In this document: positions 47,072 through 56,074 of the stretch, in pieces | How the letters are laid out: the number at the start of each line of letters is the position of its first letter | Numbering within the stretch: position 1 is the first letter of the stretch | Origin: Propionibacterium acidifaciens DSM 21887 | GTDB lineage: Bacteria > Actinomycetota > Actinomycetes > Propionibacteriales > Propionibacteriaceae | Length of the DNA: 64,000 bases | Direction: 5' to 3' | NCBI RefSeq assembly: GCF_000426605.1 | Contig: NZ_KE384545.1 | Span: forward strand, 84,520 to 148,519 | Translations under genes and position numbers: made by a program | The notes under the pieces: generated by a model | Seen by the model: only the letters and a program-made list of their open reading frames with translations | Told to the model about the DNA's origin: nothing | The model's database searches: none

Positions 47072-48903
47072 TACGCCCTCTTCCCGGCGGCGTCGACGGC
47101 GGTGAGGGCGGCGACGAAGGCCTCCTGCGGCACCTCGACGCGACCGACCATCTTCATGCGCTTCTTGCCCTGCTTCTGCTTCTCGAGCAGCTTGCGCTTG
47201 CGGGTGATGTCGCCGCCGTAGCACTTCGCCAGGACGTCCTTCCGGACCGCGCGGATGGTCTCGCGGGCGATGACGCGGGTGCCGACGGCTGCCTGGACGG
47301 GCACCTCGAACTGCTGACGGGGGATGAGTCTGCGCAGCCTGCCCGTCATCTCGACCCCGTAGTCGAAGGCCTTGTCGCGGTGGACGATCGCGCTGAAGGC
47401 GTCGACCGGTTCGCCGTTGAGCAGGATGTCGACCTTGACCATGTCGGCGCTCTGCTCGCCGGCCTCCTCGTAGTCGAGGCTGGCGTAGCCCTTCGTCCGG
47501 GACTTGAGGGCGTCGAAGAAGTCGAAGACGATCTCGCCGAGCGGCAGCGTGTAGCGCATCTCGACGCGGTCCTCGGACAGGTAGTCGACGCCGTCCTGGG
47601 TGCCGCGGCGGCTCTGGCACAGCTCCATGACGGGGCCGATGAACTCGGCCGGGCACAGGATCGTGGCGCGCACGACCGGCTCATGGACGGATTCGACCCT
47701 CCCGTCGGGGAACTCGGAGGGGTTCTGCACCCGGTGCTCCGTGCCGTCCTCCATGACGACGCGGTAGTCGACGCTCGGGGCCGTGCTGATGAGGTCGAGG
47801 CCGAACTCGCGTTCGAGGCGCTCCTGGATGATCTCCATGTGGAGCAGCCCGAGGAAGCCTGCGCGGAAGCCGAAGCCCAGGGCGCTGGAGGTCTCGGGCT
47901 CGAAGGTCAGGGAGGCGTCGTTGAGCTGGAGCTTCTCGAGGGCCTCGCGCAGCTCGGGGAAGTCGCTCGCGTCGATCGGGTAGAGGCCCGCGAAGACCAT
48001 CGGCTTCGGGTCCTTGTACCCGGCCAGCGGCTCCGCGGCGGGCCGCGGGGCCAGGGTGATGGTGTCGCCGACGCGCGACTGGCGCACGTCCTTCACCCCG
48101 GTGATGAGATAGCCGACCTCGCCGACCGACAGCCCCTCGGAGGGGGCCGGCTCGGGCGCGTGGACGCCGATCTCGAGCACCTCGTGGGTGGCGCCGGTCG
48201 ACATCATGCGGATGCGGTCGCGATGGCTCAGGCGGCCGTCGACGACGCGCACGTAGGTGACGACGCCGCGGTAGACGTCGTAGACGGAGTCGAAGATGAG
48301 TGCCCTGGCCCGTCCGTCGGCGTCGCCGACCGGCGCGGGGACCTGTTCGACGATTGCGTCGAGCAGCTCGGGGACGCCCTCGCCGGTCTTGGCCGAGACG
48401 CGCAGGACGTCGGAGGGCTCGCAGCCGATGATGCCGGCGAGCTCCGCGGCGAACTTGTCGGGCTGGGCGCCGGGGAGGTCGATCTTGTTGAGCACCGGGA
48501 TGATCGTCAGATCGGCCTCGAGCGCCAGGTAGAGGTTCGCGAGGGTCTGGGCCTCGATGCCCTGGGCCGCGTCGACGAGCAGCACGGCGCCCTCGCAGGC
48601 CTCGAGCGAGCGGCTCACCTCGTAGGTGAAGTCGACGTGGCCGGGGGTGTCGATCATGTTGAGGACGTGCTCCCGGCCCCCGACGATCCAGGGCATGCGC
48701 ACCGCCTGCGACTTGATGGTGATGCCGCGCTCGCGCTCGATGTCCATCCTGTCGAGGTACTGGGCGCGCATCTCGCGCTCGTCGACGATGCCGGTCAGCT
48801 GGAGCATGCGGTCGGCCAGCGTCGACTTGCCGTGGTCGATGTGCGCGATGATGCTGAAATTGCGGATGATGGCCGGATCGGTGGCTCCGGGCTGGACGGT
48901 CAA
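47071..48903 (-). CDS. lepA: Elongation factor 4 (LepA)
   Basis: A 610-residue translational GTPase. AHIDHGKST is at residues 20-28, DTPGHVDF and NKIDLPGA follow, and the C-terminal domain unique to LepA is clear ([20 protein letters not shown], then [20 protein letters not shown]). It back-translocates stalled ribosomes and aids initiation or assembly. The start is a rare TTG at 48903, taken because the family begins near [15 protein letters not shown] lies ten bases upstream. It is coupled to hemW. Confidence 0.97.
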   Translation of the reverse strand: MTVQPGATDPAIIRNFSIIAHIDHGKSTLADRMLQLTGIVDEREMRAQYLDRMDIERERGITIKSQAVRMPWIVGGREHVLNMIDTPGHVDFTYEVSRSLEACEGAVLLVDAAQGIEAQTLANLYLALEADLTIIPVLNKIDLPGAQPDKFAAELAGIIGCEPSDVLRVSAKTGEGVPELLDAIVEQVPAPVGDADGRARALIFDSVYDVYRGVVTYVRVVDGRLSHRDRIRMMSTGATHEVLEIGVHAPEPAPSEGLSVGEVGYLITGVKDVRQSRVGDTITLAPRPAAEPLAGYKDPKPMVFAGLYPIDASDFPELREALEKLQLNDASLTFEPETSSALGFGFRAGFLGLLHMEIIQERLEREFGLDLISTAPSVDYRVVMEDGTEHRVQNPSEFPDGRVESVHEPVVRATILCPAEFIGPVMELCQSRRGTQDGVDYLSEDRVEMRYTLPLGEIVFDFFDALKSRTKGYASLDYEEAGEQSADMVKVDILLNGEPVDAFSAIVHRDKAFDYGVEMTGRLRRLIPRQQFEVPVQAAVGTRVIARETIRAVRKDVLAKCYGGDITRKRKLLEKQKQGKKRMKMVGRVEVPQEAFVAALTAVDAAGKRA

Positions 48904-49020
48904 ATCTCGTCGACTCCTCGATCGATCGTGCGCCGCCCGTGGGGCCGCCGTGGACGACGCGTTCTGGCCGGCGGCCGGGCCGCGGGCGAACCCATTGTCG
49001 CACGGCCGCGAAACGCGCCC

Positions 49021-49213
49021 GGCCCGCGCGGGGCCGTGTGATCGGCCATGCCGATCCTGCCCTGCGGATGCGCATCGGTCCGGCCCGCGCTGGGCCGTGC
49101 GATCGCGCGGAGGATCGACGCACGGGTCGACAACGCGTCCGGCCCGCGCGGGACCTCGGGGCGATCCACGGGGCCATCGCCGCCCCGCCGGCGCGTCCGG
49201 TCCGTACGGGGCC
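49021..49213. repeat. Imperfect tandem repeat, period about 58-61 bases
   Basis: GGCCCGCGCGGGGCC-like palindromes begin at 49021, 49082, 49141 and 49199 (the last as GGTCCGTACGGGGCC). Each is followed by a GATC-containing segment and ends with GCG-TCC or CGG-TCC. The units have diverged by substitutions and small indels. It lies between lepA and the rpsT promoter; function unknown. Confidence 0.75.
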
Positions 49214-49258
49214 GGGCGGGTGCGCCGGCTCGCCCGGGCCCGGGCGCCCGCGCGTGGT

Positions 49259-49288
49259 TTGAGGCGGCATGCGTTCGGGTGATAGAAT
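49259..49288 (+). promoter_or_regulatory. rpsT promoter
   Basis: TTGAGG (49259-49264) and TAGAAT (49283-49288) with an 18-base spacer match a housekeeping sigma-70-type promoter and are the best pair in the lepA-rpsT gap. The leader to the rpsT start is about 88 bases. Confidence 0.75.
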
Positions 49289-49382
49289 CTCTCGCTGTGT
49301 CTGTGCGCCGTCCGCGCGACAACGCCGGATCGTGCTCACGCGACACGAATCACCCAGTACCGGCACCAGAGGTTGAGGACAC

Positions 49383-49643
49383 GTGGCAAACATCAAGTCG
49401 CAGAAGAAGCGCATCAAGACCAATGAGAAGGCCCGTCGGCGCAACAGGGCGGTGAAGTCCGCCCTGCGCACGCACGTGCGTCACTTCCGCGAGGCCGCAG
49501 CCGCAGGCGACAGGGAGAAGGCACTCGAGCTGGCGAAGGTCGCCAACCGCGCCCTCGACAAGGCGGCGTCCGCCGGCGTCATCCACGCCAACCAGGCGGC
49601 CAACCGCAAATCGGCCATCTCCCTGAGGGCCGACTCCCTCTGA
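49383..49643 (+). CDS. rpsT: 30S ribosomal protein S20
   Basis: An 86-residue basic ribosomal protein that binds 16S r[23 protein letters not shown] at the N terminus and [16 protein letters not shown] at the C terminus are the family signatures. The GTG start at 49383 is preceded by GAGGACAC, giving a reasonable ribosome site. Monocistronic, with its own promoter and a strong terminator hairpin downstream. Confidence 0.98.
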   Translation: MANIKSQKKRIKTNEKARRRNRAVKSALRTHVRHFREAAAAGDREKALELAKVANRALDKAASAGVIHANQAANRKSAISLRADSL

Positions 49644-49695
49644 TCCTCATCCGAGTCCGCCGCGCCCGCACCGGGCCGGGGACTGACTCCCCGCA

Positions 49696-49735
49696 GCAAG
49701 CGCCCCGATCCTCACTGGGTGGTCGGGGCGCTTGC
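49696..49735. terminator. Bidirectional terminator between rpsT and holA
   Basis: GCAAGCGCCCCGA (49696-49708) and its exact complement (49723-49735) form a 13-bp stem with a 14-base loop. It lies between the convergent rpsT and holA and includes the last codons and stop of holA. Confidence 0.8.
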
Positions 49736-50722
49736 GCGCGCCCTGGACCGGCCGGCCGAGCGGGCACGGTCGACGGCCAGGAGCAGCTGCTCCAGGGCGA
49801 AGTGCGGATCGGTGGCGGCCCCCTTGACGGCGGCGTCCGCGGCGGCGACGGCGACGAGCGCCCGGGCGACACCGCCGGGCTGCCAGCCCCGCGCCTGGGC
49901 GCGCAGCGTCTTGACCTTCCACGGGCCGACGCCGCAGATCTCGGCCATCTGGTTGTCGCGCAAGCGCTCGCCCTGGGCGCCGAGGTAAAGGCCGAGGGCG
50001 CGCAGATCGGCGGCGAAGGCGGCGGTGACGGCCGCCGGGTGGACGCCGCACGACAGGGCCCAGCGCAGTTTCTCGAGGGCCTGGCCGGGGCGTCCGGCGA
50101 GCGCATCGGCGCTCACCGCGTAGCCGGTGACGTCGACGCGGCCCGCGAAGTAGCGGTTGACGACATCGACGGTGAGCCGCTCGCCCCGCCAGTCGGACGC
50201 GAGCTGCCCGACGGCGCCCGCCAGGGCGCGAAGGTCCTTGCCGACGGCCTCGACGAGCCCCTGGGCGGCCCGGCCGTCGATGCTCATGCCCTGCTCGCGG
50301 GCCTCCCCGGCAACGAAGTCGGTGAGCTCCCAGGCCTTGAGGGGCTCGGCGGCGATCCGGGCGACCCCGGCCTTGCGGAGCCTGGTGAGCAGCCCGCGGC
50401 CCTTCGTGCCGCCGGTGTGCTCGGCGACGACGCAGACCGTCTCGCTCGGGGTGGCGGCGAACTCGACGAGCCTGGCCCCCAGTCCGTCGTCGGCGCTGCC
50501 CAGGTCGTGGATGACGACGACGCTGTGGCTGGCGAACAGGGAGCCGCCGGTGGCCTCGAGGAAGTCGGCCGGGCTCGCCGAGGAGGCGTCGAGCTCGTTG
50601 ACCTGGACGTCCGGCCGCTCGGCGCGGGCCCGCGCGAGGATCGCGGCCGTGGCGCGCTCGGCCAGCAGCGACTCGGAGCCGTGGACGAGTGTCGTCGTAC
50701 CGAAGACGGAATCTGAACTCAC
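49712..50722 (-). CDS. holA: DNA polymerase III delta subunit
   Basis: A 336-residue clamp-loader subunit that opens the beta sliding clamp. Features are the divergent N-terminal AAA+ domain (LVHGSESLLAERATAAILAR, where HGSE stands at the P-loop position as usual for delta), VVVIHDLGSADD, CVVAEHTGGTKGRGLLTRLR and the helical C-terminal domain (DLRALAGAVGQLASDWRGER, ICGVGPWKVKTLRAQARGW). GTG 50722 is six bases after CACGAT, so the gene may be leaderless; the huge open frame continuing upstream is a shadow of comEC. comEC and comEA lie directly upstream, the usual order. Confidence 0.95.
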   Translation of the reverse strand: MSSDSVFGTTTLVHGSESLLAERATAAILARARAERPDVQVNELDASSASPADFLEATGGSLFASHSVVVIHDLGSADDGLGARLVEFAATPSETVCVVAEHTGGTKGRGLLTRLRKAGVARIAAEPLKAWELTDFVAGEAREQGMSIDGRAAQGLVEAVGKDLRALAGAVGQLASDWRGERLTVDVVNRYFAGRVDVTGYAVSADALAGRPGQALEKLRWALSCGVHPAAVTAAFAADLRALGLYLGAQGERLRDNQMAEICGVGPWKVKTLRAQARGWQPGGVARALVAVAAADAAVKGAATDPHFALEQLLLAVDRARSAGRSRARASAPTTQ

Positions 50723-50793
50723 CCTGCCATCGTGCCACCCGGCACCGGCGGCGGCGCCCCGGGCGCGTCGACGACGGGTCGTCGCAGCGCGTC

Positions 50794-53214
50794 TCATCGC
50801 CTGCTCACCGCCCTCAGCGCGCCGTCGCCGAGAACCACCACGGCGACGGCCCCGTTGCGGTCCGTGCGCATGACCCGCATGCCGAGCAGGCCCAGCGCGT
50901 CCACCGTCCTCGCGGCGGGGTGGCCGTAGGAGTTCCCGGCCCCGACGCTCACGAGGGCCAGTCGCGCGCCGGTGGCGGCGAGGAAGTCGGGGCTCTGCCG
51001 CGCTGAGCCGTGGTGGGCGACCTTGAGGACGTCGGCGCGCAGGTCGAGACCGGCCGTGACGGCCCTGTCCTGGCCGTCCGTCTCGAGATCGCCCGTGACG
51101 ACGAGGCCGATCCCCTGCACCGTGATCCGGCCCAGGATGCTCGAGTCGTTCTCGGCCGAGCTCTCCGAGGCCGCCCGCTGCCCGCCGGCGTCGCCGGCGG
51201 CGGCCCGGGCCTGGTCGGGGCCCGCGTCCGCGCCGGCCTGCAGGGTCAGCCAGCGGACCGGGCCGACGTCGATGCGCTCGCCGGCCCTCGCGGTGCGGGT
51301 CGGCACCCCGGCGGCGTCGAGCAGCTCGTGCACCCGGCGGGCGTTGCCGGCCGGGGACTCCAGCGGGTCGAGGAGGGCCAGGTCGATGCCCATGTGCCCG
51401 ACGATCTGGGGGAGGCCGCCGACGTGGTCGTCGTGGAAGTGACTCAGGACGAGCATGCTCAGGTGGTCGACGTGCTGCTCGCGCAGGCAGCGCGCCGCCG
51501 CGTCCCCGGGCGGGCCGGCGTCGACGAGGACGGCGGAGCGGGCGCCGGTGCGCACGAGGGTGGCGTCGCCCTGGCCGACGTCGCAGCTGACGATCGCCCA
51601 GCCGGACGGCCAGCCCGGCGCGGCGGGACGCCACAGGCAGCCGACGAGGAGGACGCCCGCCAGGGCGGCGCAGGCCCCCGGCCGGGCGGCCGCCCGGCCG
51701 ATGAGTCGGACCAGGGCCAGGCACACGCAGCCCAGCACGGCCAGCGACCAGCCGGAGACGGGCCAGGCGAGCGTCGCTGCGGGCAGGCCGGCGCACAGGC
51801 GGGCGACGAGGATGATCGGCTCGGCGCACCAGCCGGCGCACCAGCCGAGGACCGCTCCGGCGGGCGGGCACGCCACCCCGCACAGGGCGGCCAGCAGCCC
51901 CAGCACGGTGACCGGCGCGACGAACGGCCCCGCGGCCATGTTGGCGACGAGCCCCGTCATGGAGACGGTGCCCGACAGGGCGGTGATGAGCGGCTGCGTC
52001 GCGAGCTGCGCGGCCGCCGGGACGCAGACCGACTCGGCGAGCCAGCCGGGCGCCCAGCCGCTCATCGCGCGCTGCCAGGGGCCGGCCCAGAGCAGGATGC
52101 CGCCGGTGGCGGCGACGGACAGCGCGAAGCCCCAGCTGCGGGCCAGCCACGGGTCGACGAGGAGGAGCAGCCACACGGCGCAGGCCAGCTGGCGCAGGCC
52201 CGACGGGCCCAGGCCCCTGCGCCCCGTGGCCGCCAGCGCCACGAGACCCATGGCGGCGGCCCGCACGACGCTGGGCTCGGCCCGGCACAGGACGACGAAG
52301 GCCGCCACGACGAGCACGGCGAGCGACCTCAGCGACCAGCCGCGGACGCCCGCCGCCCTGGCGACCGCGAGGAAGAAGGCGAGCATGAGGGTGAGGTTCG
52401 TGCCGGAGACCGCCGTGAGATGGGTGAGGCTGGACGCCCTGAAGTCCTCCTCGAGCGTCCCGTCGAGGCCGCTCGTGTCCCCCTCGACGAGGGAGGGCAC
52501 GAGCCCCGCCTGGTCGTGGGGGCTCCACCGCATCGACTCGCGCAGACGCGATCGCACCGCGTTGACCGCCCGGTCGACCGGGCCGGGGCCCGCGAGCCGC
52601 TCGACGGGGCCCCGGGGGCGCAGCACGGCGACGAGGCCGTCGTCGTGGTCGTCGGGGGACGAGGCCAGGGCGAGCAGCCGGACCCGTTCCCCCACCCTCA
52701 GGCTGGCGATCCGCTCGCCCCGCTCGCCGGAGGCGGTGAGCTCGGCCCTGCTCCGGACGTGCCAGGACCCGCCCCTGACCCGCACGGTCTCGACGACGAC
52801 CGTCACGCGGGTGGCGGCCGGGAAGGAGCCCCGCTGCTCGAGGGCCACCGGGTCGGCCGCCACCCGGGCGGTGACCTCGACGACCGCCTCGTCGGCGGCG
52901 GCCCCGGCCAGCGGACCGTGCTCGCACCAGTGGAGCTGGCCGAGGCAGCAGCCGATGGCGCTCGCGGTCACGAGCGCCGCACCGGCGAGCGCCCACCGGC
53001 GGCGGCGGGCCGCGTGGACCGTCAGGGCCAGGCAGAGCCCCAGCACAGGCCAGCTCACCCGGGGCGGGGCGCCGAGCGTCATGAGGGCCCCGGCCCATGC
53101 GCACAGCGCCGGGGCGACGAGCCGCAGGTCGCGGGCCGGGCCGCCCCGGCCCTGCGGCGGATCCGCGGCGTCTCGCCCGCCGGGGCGGACGCGTCCGCGC
53201 TCAGACCCTGACAT
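50794..53214 (-). CDS. comEC: ComEC/Rec2-family DNA-uptake channel protein
   Basis: An 806-residue membrane protein for DNA uptake. Two N-terminal membrane segments (LVAPALCAWAGALMTLGAPP and following) precede a DUF4131 beta domain, then the Competence domain with ~8 segments (SLTHLTAVSGTNLTLMLAFF and on) and a C-terminal metallo-beta-lactamase-like domain with LVLSHFHDDHVGGLPQIVGH (H-x-H-x-D-H). The C-terminal domain is complete. It overlaps the end of comEA by 14 bases. Whether the organism is naturally competent cannot be told, but both genes are intact. Confidence 0.95.
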   Translation of the reverse strand: MSGSERGRVRPGGRDAADPPQGRGGPARDLRLVAPALCAWAGALMTLGAPPRVSWPVLGLCLALTVHAARRRRWALAGAALVTASAIGCCLGQLHWCEHGPLAGAAADEAVVEVTARVAADPVALEQRGSFPAATRVTVVVETVRVRGGSWHVRSRAELTASGERGERIASLRVGERVRLLALASSPDDHDDGLVAVLRPRGPVERLAGPGPVDRAVNAVRSRLRESMRWSPHDQAGLVPSLVEGDTSGLDGTLEEDFRASSLTHLTAVSGTNLTLMLAFFLAVARAAGVRGWSLRSLAVLVVAAFVVLCRAEPSVVRAAAMGLVALAATGRRGLGPSGLRQLACAVWLLLLVDPWLARSWGFALSVAATGGILLWAGPWQRAMSGWAPGWLAESVCVPAAAQLATQPLITALSGTVSMTGLVANMAAGPFVAPVTVLGLLAALCGVACPPAGAVLGWCAGWCAEPIILVARLCAGLPAATLAWPVSGWSLAVLGCVCLALVRLIGRAAARPGACAALAGVLLVGCLWRPAAPGWPSGWAIVSCDVGQGDATLVRTGARSAVLVDAGPPGDAAARCLREQHVDHLSMLVLSHFHDDHVGGLPQIVGHMGIDLALLDPLESPAGNARRVHELLDAAGVPTRTARAGERIDVGPVRWLTLQAGADAGPDQARAAAGDAGGQRAASESSAENDSSILGRITVQGIGLVVTGDLETDGQDRAVTAGLDLRADVLKVAHHGSARQSPDFLAATGARLALVSVGAGNSYGHPAARTVDALGLLGMRVMRTDRNGAVAVVVLGDGALRAVSRR

Positions 53215-54268
53215 GGTCCTTGACCCGCGAGTAGAGCTTCTCGCCGATGCCGTCGACCTCCTGGAGCTCCTCGACCCGACTGAAGCGGCCGTGCTGAGTG
53301 CGCCACTCGACGATGCGCTCGGCGAGCACCGGGCCGATGCCGGGCAGTTCCTCGAGCTGGGAGGCGGTGGCCGAGTTGAGGTCGAGCGCGTCGCCCTGCC
53401 CGGAGCCCGACGACGGGGCCGGCGCGGCGGGGGCGCCCCCTGCGGACCCCCGGTCGGAGGCCCCCGCCCCGCCCGGCCCGTTCAGCTCGCCCCGCGGGGC
53501 GCCGGTCGTGCCGATGACGACCTGGCAGCCGTCGCAGACGGTCTGGGCGAGGTTGAGCTCACCCGGGTCGGCGTCGGCCCCGAGGCCCCCGGCGGCGTCG
53601 AGGGCGTCCGAGACTCGGGATCCCTCGGGCAGCTCCACGACGCCCGGGGCCGCGACCGCGCCGATGACGTGCACGCGGATGGCTGCGGGCGACTGGGCCC
53701 CCTGGGGCGTCTGCCCGGCGGGCGGGGTCGGCTGCGCCGACGCCTCGGGCCCCGGGCCCTGCACGCCACCGGAGTCCTGAACGCTCGGGCTCGGCGCGTC
53801 GACCGTCGTGGCCCGGGCGCGCAGCACCTGGATGACGCTGAACACGAGGACGACGACGCAGACGACCACGATGACCGCGAAGTGCGCGCGGCCGAACTCG
53901 CGCAGCCGCTCCCCGGGCCCCGCGACGGGGCCGGGCCCGCGGCCGGGGCCCCGTCGCAGGGCCGGCTCCGCGCCGTCGACGCGGCCCGGTGGGGCGCCGA
54001 CGAACGGCTCGTCGCTCTCGTCGCCGTCGGGGGCCTCGTCCGCGCCCGGCTCCTCGGGCCCGTCCCAGTCCTCGACGCCGTCGTACCCGGCGGGGTCGAC
54101 GTCGCCGTACGGGGCGAGGCCCTCGTCGTCGCACCAGGCGGGACCGGCGGACCGTCCACCCCGTGCGCGCCGGGGGCCGCCGACGAGCGGGCCCGCTCCG
54201 GCCATGACCTCGCGCAGACGGGAGACCGCCTCGTCGGCGCCCGCGCCGCGCCCGAATCCGTGTGCCAT
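53201..54268 (-). CDS. comEA: ComEA-family helix-hairpin-helix DNA-binding protein
   Basis: A 355-residue membrane-anchored DNA receptor. A ~125-residue acidic, Gly/Pro-rich cytoplasmic region precedes one membrane segment (residues 130-149, FAVIVVVCVVVLVFSVIQVL), a Pro-rich linker, an SLBB domain (197-253, IRVHVIGAVAAPGVVELPEG) and a C-terminal double HhH motif (294-355, ALDLNSATASQLEELPGIGP and VDGIGEKLYSRVK). The last part binds duplex DNA outside the membrane. The long N-terminal tail is unusual relative to B. subtilis ComEA. Confidence 0.94.
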   Translation of the reverse strand: MAHGFGRGAGADEAVSRLREVMAGAGPLVGGPRRARGGRSAGPAWCDDEGLAPYGDVDPAGYDGVEDWDGPEEPGADEAPDGDESDEPFVGAPPGRVDGAEPALRRGPGRGPGPVAGPGERLREFGRAHFAVIVVVCVVVLVFSVIQVLRARATTVDAPSPSVQDSGGVQGPGPEASAQPTPPAGQTPQGAQSPAAIRVHVIGAVAAPGVVELPEGSRVSDALDAAGGLGADADPGELNLAQTVCDGCQVVIGTTGAPRGELNGPGGAGASDRGSAGGAPAAPAPSSGSGQGDALDLNSATASQLEELPGIGPVLAERIVEWRTQHGRFSRVEELQEVDGIGEKLYSRVKDHVRV

Positions 54269-54333
54269 GCCCGCAGTGTGTGCGGGAGGCCGCCGAGTCG
54301 ATCAGACGGACAACACCCTGTGAGACGGGCGGC

Positions 54334-56046
54334 TCACAGCTGGTCGACGACCTCGACCTCGGGGTACTCGGCGCGCCACATGCGGTCGGCGATCGCCTGC
54401 ACCGTGTCGTCGGGGACGACACGGGCCAGCCCCTCGTCGATGGCCTGCTGCGCCACGGCCAGCCCGACCTTCGCGCTGATGACGCGCAGCCGGTGGATGG
54501 AGGGCAGGAGGGAGGCGCCCTCGGCGTCCCTGGCCCCGGAGCGGGCGAGGCATGTCGCCGCGGCGCGGATCATGCCGTCGCTGACGCGCGAGGCCTCGAC
54601 GGCGATGGTCCCCAGACCGATGCCGGGGAACACGAGCGCGTTGTTCGCCTGGGCGATCTCGTAGCGGGTGCCCCCGACGGTGATCGGTTCGAAGGGCGAG
54701 CCCGTGGCGATGAGGGCCCTGCCGTCGGTCCACTCGAGGAGGTCGGCCGGAAGGGCCTCGGCCTTCGAGGTCGGGTTCGACAGCGGCATGATGATCGGCC
54801 GCTCCTGGTGGGAGGCCATCTCGCGGACGACCCGCTCGGTGAAGGCGCCGAACTGGGCCGAGCAGCCGATGAGCATCGTGGGCCGGGCCCGGTGGACGAC
54901 CTCGTCCAGGCCGTGGCCGTGCGGGGCGTCCGGCCAGTCGACGACGTCCGAGGCGGGGCGCGCGTAGGGCTCCTGGAAGTCGCGCATCCGGCCGCCCTCG
55001 ACGATGAGGCCGCGGCTTCCCATCGCCCAGAAGCGGCGGCGCGCCTCCGCGGCGTCGAGTCCCTGCTCGACCATGACCTGCACGAGCAGGTCGCTGATGC
55101 CGATGCCGGCGGTGCCCGCGCCGAAGACGACGATCCGCTGCTCCTCGATCGGCACCCCGGAGCGCCTGATGCCGGCCAGCGCCGCGGAGACCACGACGGC
55201 CGCCGTGCCCTGGATGTCGTCGTTGAAGGTGCACATCTCGGCGCGGTAGCGGCTGAGGATGCGGTGGGCGTTCGACGCGCCGAAGTCCTCCCAGTGGAGC
55301 ATCGCATGCGGGAAGAGCTCACCGACCGCCCGCACGAACTGCTCGATGAAGTCGTCGTAGCGCCGCCCGCGCACCCGCGAGTGGCGCACGCCGAGGTAGC
55401 AGTCGTCGTTGAGCAGCTCGAGGTTGTTCGTGCCGGTGTCGAGCACGACGGGCAGCACCCGGTCGGGGCGGATGCCGGCGGCCGCGGTGTACACGGCGAG
55501 CTTGCCGACCGCGATGGAGACGCCCCCGACGCCCTGGTCCCCGATGCCGAGGATGCCCTCGGAGTCGGTGACGACGATGAGGTCGACCTCGTCGGGGCCG
55601 TAGCCGTAGGCGAGGAGCGCCTCGGTCATGTCCTCGGGGTGGTCGATGTCGATGAAGACGCCGCGGGGCCGGTGGAACCAGTGGCTGTACTCCTCGATGG
55701 CCCGGCCGATGGTCGGCGTGTAGATGATGGGCAGCATCTGCTCGATGTGCTCGGACACGAGCCGGTAGAACAGGATCTCGTTGCGCTCCTTGAGCGTGTT
55801 GAGGAAGACGTAGCGGGCCATGTCGGTCGGCTCAGTGAGGTACTGGTCGTGGATGCGCCGGAGCTGGCCGTTGATGTCCACGACACCGGGCGGCAGCAGG
55901 CCGACGAGACCGAGGCGTTCGCGCTGGTCCCTCGTGAAGGCGGTGCCGAAGTTCGTCATCGGGTGGGTGAGCACGTCGCGGCCGCGCGCGGCGATGCGCA
56001 CGACGTCGTGGCCGTCGCTGCGGACGTACTCGAAATTCTTGCTCAC
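54334..56046 (-). CDS. NAD-dependent malic enzyme
   Basis: A 570-residue malic enzyme of the large (SfcA/eukaryotic-like) type, which decarboxylates malate to pyruvate. LPIIYTPTIGRAIEEYSHWF, VVTDSEGILGIGDQGVGGVS, FNDDIQGTAAVVVSAALAG and the Rossmann motif VVFGAGTAGIGI are all present, as is the metal site LHWEDFGASNA. MPLSNPTSKAEALPADLLEW is the late conserved block. The start is GTG 56046 (M-S-K-N-F-E-Y-V). It stands alone between comEA and dihydroorotase. Confidence 0.95.
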   Translation of the reverse strand: MSKNFEYVRSDGHDVVRIAARGRDVLTHPMTNFGTAFTRDQRERLGLVGLLPPGVVDINGQLRRIHDQYLTEPTDMARYVFLNTLKERNEILFYRLVSEHIEQMLPIIYTPTIGRAIEEYSHWFHRPRGVFIDIDHPEDMTEALLAYGYGPDEVDLIVVTDSEGILGIGDQGVGGVSIAVGKLAVYTAAAGIRPDRVLPVVLDTGTNNLELLNDDCYLGVRHSRVRGRRYDDFIEQFVRAVGELFPHAMLHWEDFGASNAHRILSRYRAEMCTFNDDIQGTAAVVVSAALAGIRRSGVPIEEQRIVVFGAGTAGIGISDLLVQVMVEQGLDAAEARRRFWAMGSRGLIVEGGRMRDFQEPYARPASDVVDWPDAPHGHGLDEVVHRARPTMLIGCSAQFGAFTERVVREMASHQERPIIMPLSNPTSKAEALPADLLEWTDGRALIATGSPFEPITVGGTRYEIAQANNALVFPGIGLGTIAVEASRVSDGMIRAAATCLARSGARDAEGASLLPSIHRLRVISAKVGLAVAQQAIDEGLARVVPDDTVQAIADRMWRAEYPEVEVVDQL

Positions 56047-56074
56047 GTGATCCTCCTCCGTGCGGCGGGCGCGC

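Larger units (their letters stand above)
48904..49382. other. lepA-rpsT divergent intergenic region
   Basis: This 479-base gap contains no convincing gene. It holds imperfect ~60-bp repeats (49021-49213), the rpsT promoter (49259-49288) and a ~95-base rpsT leader without an obvious S20 binding structure. Confidence 0.7.

Noticed and set aside
49712..53104. A single 1130-codon minus-strand frame joining comEC and holA
   Set aside because: Only the last 336 codons are holA; the upstream part is comEC read in the wrong frame. ComEC itself is complete in another frame.
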